This document shows, in pieces, positions 5,977 to 7,944 of a stretch of DNA of 7,944 nt; position 1 is the first letter of the stretch, and each line of letters begins with the position of its first letter. The stretch is from the NCBI GenBank assembly GCA_025359355.1, contig JANYGR010000047.1, forward strand, positions 1-7,944, written 5' to 3'. Source of the DNA: Bacteroidota bacterium. GTDB lineage: Bacteria > Bacteroidota > Bacteroidia > B-17B0 > Aurantibacillaceae. The notes under the pieces are model-generated. The model was not told the origin of the DNA, ran no database searches, and was given only the letters and a program-made list of their open reading frames with translations. Made by a program: the position numbers and the translations under genes.

Positions 5977-5981
5977 ATAAA
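5972..5981 (+). terminator. Tandem AATAAA overlapping the stop codon of the 160-aa gene
   Basis: AATAAATAAA contains two overlapping AATAAA hexamers (5972-5977 and 5976-5981) and includes the TAA stop at 5974-5976. This matches the eukaryotic polyadenylation signal, though no GU-rich downstream element is clear and AT-rich DNA produces such hexamers by chance. Confidence 0.35.
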
Positions 5982-5988
5982 ATGACTG

Positions 5989-5997
5989 TATATATTA
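5989..5997 (+). promoter_or_regulatory. TATATATTA start element of the packaging ATPase gene
   Basis: TATATATTA abuts the ATG at 5998. An out-of-frame ATG at 5982 lies 5' of it and would give only a 13-codon peptide; if transcription starts at the element, that ATG is left out of the mRNA, which helps explain the arrangement. Confidence 0.5.
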
Positions 5998-6873
5998 ATG
6001 ATCTCCTTAAAGCAAATCAATGATAAAGTCGTTAAAAAGATATATATTCCTGAAGAAGATACAAGACCTATAAAGGGGTTTGATGTGTGCCCTGAGGTCT
6101 TCAGTAATATATTCCTATGTGCTAAAAAGAAGAGTGGTAAGACATCGGCTACATTCACATTGTTAAAACATTGTTGTGGGAAAGATACGATTATCATTGT
6201 ATTTTGTAGTACTGTTTATAAAGACTCTAATTGGATACAGATAAGAAAATATTTTGAAAAGAAGAAAATGGATATTCGAATTTATACGTCTATTTACGAA
6301 GATGGGGAAGATCAGTTGGAGAAGCTGATTTTTGAGCTCAGTGAAGACGCTAAGGAACAAGAACAAAATAAGGATGCAAAAATTGAGAAGCCCAAAATGG
6401 ATAGATGTGATATGATCTTAGAACGACTCAGGAATCCACAATTGGCGGAAGAGAAAGAAGAAGAAAAGGAAAAAAATCCGAAGAAATGCAAGTATCAAGC
6501 ACCAGAATACATTATTGTATTCGACGATTTAAGTAGTGAATTGAAAGCACCTAGTTTGTTAAGCTTGATGAAACGCAATAGGCACTTTAAATGTAAGCTA
6601 ATAATTTCATCGCAGTGGGTGAACGATATCCCTCCAATGAGTAGGAAGCAGCTGGACCTTTGGTTGATTTTCAAAGGGTTTACTGAGAAGAAAATGATGG
6701 AAATTCATAGAGATTGTGACAGTGGATTGCAATTTAATTTGTTCTATAAGATGTATCAGAAAGCGACCAAGAAGCCATTTAGTTTTCTGTTTATAGATAC
6801 CAGAGCAGATTCGTACAGACGTAATTTTGATCAACAGTTCATGATAAAGTTGGAAGAAGACAAAGAAGAATAA
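5998..6873 (+). CDS. Genome-packaging ATPase, A32/FtsK-HerA-like (291 aa)
   Basis: A P-loop ATPase of the size and motif order seen in the packaging ATPases of Polintons, virophages and large DNA viruses. The Walker A loop is AKKKSGKT (residues 42-49, Lys48), with Ala instead of the first Gly of the GxxxxGKT consensus. Walker B is YIIVFDDL (171-178, Asp176-Asp177). A sensor-like strand LIISSQW (201-207) is followed by IPPMSRKQLDLWLIFKG. In relatives the enzyme hydrolyses ATP to move viral DNA into preformed capsids. Between Walker A and B there is a strongly charged stretch (about residues 115-165, Glu/Lys-rich, e.g. EEKEEEKEKN) that looks like a flexible insertion. The N-terminal ~35 residues form a lead-in strand region. 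It follows the 160-aa gene by 21 bp and precedes the basic core-like gene, completing the standard assembly set. Confidence 0.87.
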   Translation: MISLKQINDKVVKKIYIPEEDTRPIKGFDVCPEVFSNIFLCAKKKSGKTSATFTLLKHCCGKDTIIIVFCSTVYKDSNWIQIRKYFEKKKMDIRIYTSIYEDGEDQLEKLIFELSEDAKEQEQNKDAKIEKPKMDRCDMILERLRNPQLAEEKEEEKEKNPKKCKYQAPEYIIVFDDLSSELKAPSLLSLMKRNRHFKCKLIISSQWVNDIPPMSRKQLDLWLIFKGFTEKKMMEIHRDCDSGLQFNLFYKMYQKATKKPFSFLFIDTRADSYRRNFDQQFMIKLEEDKEE

Positions 6874-6907
6874 TAAGTCTATAAAAAATTTAAATATATT
6901 ACATTAT

Positions 6908-6916
6908 TATATAAAG
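6908..6916 (+). promoter_or_regulatory. TATATAAAG start element of the basic 150-aa gene
   Basis: TATATAAAG directly precedes the ATG at 6917. It is nearly identical to TATATAAAAG before the 133-aa gene on the opposite strand, so these two genes may be expressed together. Confidence 0.55.
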
Positions 6917-7369
6917 ATGGTAACTTATCGAAGAAGACTACCTGGCAGACCAAGACGTAGAGTAGGCCGAGGCCTGATGGATATGATTAGATCAGCGCAC
7001 AATTGGATTAAATCGAACAAAATTATATCTACAGTTGGAAATGCTCTGGGCAAGGCTGGAGTACCTTATGCTGGTGCTATTGGGACTGCTGCTGGTACAC
7101 TTGGTTATGGAAGGCGTAGACGTGTTGTAAGACCAAGAGTGAGACGAGTACGATATCTGAGACCTAGAGTGAGACGACGAAGAGTTGGAGGTAGTTTGAG
7201 ATCACTGCTTACTTCAGCTCATGGTTTTATCAAACGCAATCAGCTTGTGTCTAAGGGCCTTAACCATTTCGGACATAGTAAATTAGCGTCTGCCGCATCA
7301 AGTCTTGGCTATGGAAGAAGACATATGGGTGGAGGTAGTATTAATCAAGTTGCGGCTATCAAATTCTGA
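6917..7369 (+). CDS. Arg-rich core or membrane-active protein with two repeated modules (150 aa)
   Basis: The protein alternates Arg-rich blocks with small-residue, amphipathic segments. Block one is MVTYRRRLPGRPRRRVGRG. Module 1 (17-69) has SAHNWIKSNKIIS, NALGKAG, an Ala/Gly-rich stretch and GYGRRRR. A central Arg block (70-90, RPRVRRVRYLRPRVRRRR) follows. Module 2 (91-136) repeats the plan: SAHGFIKRNQLVS, LNHFGHSKLA, then LGYGRR. The tail is Gly-rich and ends QVAAIKF. This mix of DNA-binding arginines and amphipathic helices resembles adenovirus pX/Mu and pVI-like proteins, which condense DNA or disrupt membranes during entry; similar pX-like proteins are reported in adintoviruses. GYG-RR and Gly-Gly sites may be cut by the viral protease (inference). 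It is the last gene of the rightward block, 43 bp after the ATPase, and ends with TGA. Confidence 0.75.
   Translation: MVTYRRRLPGRPRRRVGRGLMDMIRSAHNWIKSNKIISTVGNALGKAGVPYAGAIGTAAGTLGYGRRRRVVRPRVRRVRYLRPRVRRRRVGGSLRSLLTSAHGFIKRNQLVSKGLNHFGHSKLASAASSLGYGRRHMGGGSINQVAAIKF
7130..7177 (+). repeat. 30-bp-period direct repeat in the Arg-rich linker
   Basis: AGACCAAGAGTGAGACGA (7130-7147) recurs as AGACCTAGAGTGAGACGA (7160-7177), 17 of 18 bases identical at a 30-bp period. It encodes the two RPRVRR units between the modules of the 150-aa protein. Confidence 0.8.
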
Positions 7370-7413
7370 ATGTAATTAATTAAACCATAATTGGTCTCAT
7401 TAGTTGAAGTAAG
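7370..7413. other. Short convergent intergenic gap
   Basis: These 44 bp separate the facing stop codons of the 150-aa and 133-aa genes. They hold the palindrome TAATTAATTA (7373-7382) and a small ACCA/TGGT inverted repeat (7384-7395). Neither makes a convincing terminator hairpin, and no AATAAA is present. Confidence 0.4.
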
Positions 7414-7815
7414 TTAAGCTGCGAATCCCGCTTGTGCGGAAGATATTCCTGCATAGTGCCATTTTGAACCGTCACAATATATATCCATGTAATCTCCTGC
7501 GGCTGCAGTCCCATTAAACCGTGCAGTATTCGTTGTTCCAGTTTTGATGATTGTATTAATTGTATTGATTGTAGTGTTAATTAGAACTCCATATACGCTG
7601 GTTGCATTTGGTGATGTTACGCTTATTAAACCCGCAGGCAATGCCGATAATACAAATCTATAATGTAGTCCTGCTTGCAACACCGGTAGGTTGATGACTA
7701 TAGGAGTGACAGTCGATGTTATAGAGAATATCTTGCCGGTATCTGCAGCACTTACATTGTAATCAACAGCTAGTGACAGAGTAATGACTTGATTTGTTTG
7801 AATGTATCCAGACAT
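7414..7815 (-). CDS. Fibre/decoration-like beta-structured surface protein (133 aa)
   Basis: The sequence is Thr/Ile/Ala/Gly-rich and composed of short strand-like segments with no helices predicted by eye, no Cys pairs and no membrane helix. It has the plan of a beta-rich module found in phage and giant-virus fibre or head-decoration proteins: SAADTGKIFSITS (about 22-34), then VINLPVLQAGLHYRFVLSA (40-58), then a variable Asn/Thr-rich stretch, and a terminal GDYMDIYCDGSKWHYAG (107-123). The INTTINTINT run (79-88) is a local repeat. A trimeric virion surface or attachment protein is the most likely role, inferred from these patterns. Its opposite orientation to the capsid block is typical of exchangeable host-range genes. 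The start is fixed by TATATAAAAG directly upstream. A secreted or internal structural role cannot be excluded. Confidence 0.7.
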   Translation of the reverse strand: MSGYIQTNQVITLSLAVDYNVSAADTGKIFSITSTVTPIVINLPVLQAGLHYRFVLSALPAGLISVTSPNATSVYGVLINTTINTINTIIKTGTTNTARFNGTAAAGDYMDIYCDGSKWHYAGISSAQAGFAA

Positions 7816-7825
7816 CTTTTATATA
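7816..7825 (-). promoter_or_regulatory. TATATAAAAG start element of the fibre-like gene
   Basis: On the minus strand TATATAAAAG lies immediately before the ATG at 7815. It is the best match in the window to a TATAWAAR consensus, and it lies in the short gap after the next leftward gene. Confidence 0.55.
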
Positions 7826-7842
7826 CTTATACGTAGATAATA

Positions 7843-7848
7843 TTTATT
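7843..7848 (-). terminator. AATAAA overlapping the stop of the partial right-edge gene
   Basis: On the minus strand GAATAAATATT includes the TAA stop at 7846-7844 and an AATAAA hexamer. The same stop/AATAAA overlap occurs at 5972-5981. It may be a polyadenylation signal, but chance in AT-rich DNA is possible. Confidence 0.3.
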
Positions 7849-7944
7849 CACAATCCGGTTTATTCTTCAAATCTTCATATTCCGTCTCACATTCAATCAA
7901 ATCTTCTGCCAAGTCTTCAAGTTCATCTTTGACTAATTCCGGTA
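7844..7944 (-). CDS. 3' end of an acidic protein running off the right edge (partial)
   Basis: On the minus strand one frame is open from the window edge (first full codon at 7942) to TAA at 7846-7844, giving 32 residues. They are strongly acidic and Leu-spaced (for example ELVKDELEDLAEDLIE, then ETEYEDLKNK), with codons rich in GAA and GAT. The other two minus frames stop almost at once. The pattern suggests a C-terminal amphipathic helix or short coiled coil. No family can be named from this piece. It is co-directional with the 133-aa gene and ends 28 bp upstream of its ATG, so the two may belong to one leftward unit. Confidence 0.6.
   Translation of the reverse strand, partial: PELVKDELEDLAEDLIECETEYEDLKNKPDCE

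Noticed and set aside
5982..6023. ATG just upstream of the packaging ATPase start, a possible 13-codon upstream ORF
   Set aside because: It is out of frame and very short, and it would lie 5' of the TATATATTA element, so it is probably not in the mRNA.
5919..6197. Minus-strand 92-aa hydrophobic open frame resembling a membrane protein
   Set aside because: It spans the junction of two well-supported plus-strand genes. Its hydrophobicity reflects antisense reading, and it lacks a TATATA-like element at its start.
5151..6834. Other minus-strand frames opposite the capsid and ATPase genes (5151-5351, 6163-6366, 6607-6834)
   Set aside because: All are short, antisense to strongly supported genes, and show no domain or start signal.
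1..7944. Terminal inverted repeats, tRNA genes, CRISPR arrays, insertion sequences
   Set aside because: I looked for these by eye and saw none. The window edges are not inverted copies of each other, and both lie within genes.

Overview
This window looks like the virion-assembly (late) half of a small eukaryotic dsDNA virus or integrated element of the Polinton/Maverick-adintovirus type (Preplasmiviricota), possibly one with a virophage-like lifestyle. Four linked genes support this: an adenain/Ulp1-type cysteine protease, a penton-like capsid protein, a double-jelly-roll major capsid protein candidate, and an A32/FtsK-like packaging ATPase. An Arg-rich adenovirus pX/pVI-like protein and a fibre-like beta protein accompany them. 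TAA, TAG and TGA all serve as terminators, which fits the standard code. The DNA is AT-rich and tightly packed, and no introns are seen. The identifications come from motifs and gene company, not from a database search. No polymerase B, integrase or terminal inverted repeat is visible, so the window is an internal fragment.

Layout from left to right. Bases 1-125 hold the 3' end of a gene entering from the left. Two small zinc-binding proteins follow, transcribed divergently: a four-Cys protein on the minus strand and a C2H2 protein on the plus strand. Next is a leftward block of a 154-aa charged protein and then a 669-aa protease with a very long, repeat-rich N-terminal region. A 111-bp divergent control region (3096-3206) separates this from a rightward block: penton-like protein (268 aa), major capsid protein (477 aa), a second small capsid-like protein (160 aa), packaging ATPase (291 aa) and a basic core/lytic-like protein (150 aa). 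Gaps within that block are only 20-43 bp. Finally, a leftward 133-aa fibre-like protein and the 3' end of another leftward acidic protein complete the window.

Together the genes form a morphogenesis module. The capsid proteins would build the shell, the protease would mature it, the ATPase would load the genome, the basic protein would bind DNA or help entry, and the 133-aa protein would sit on the surface.

Three things stand out. (1) Nearly every start codon is directly preceded by a TATATA-like element, too close for a host TATA box but like the late promoters of giant viruses and their virophages. (2) The divergent control region carries five GGTTG-type units spaced 10-11 bp apart, about one helical turn. 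(3) The N-terminal region of the protease has undergone at least six separate tandem expansions, all in multiples of three bases.
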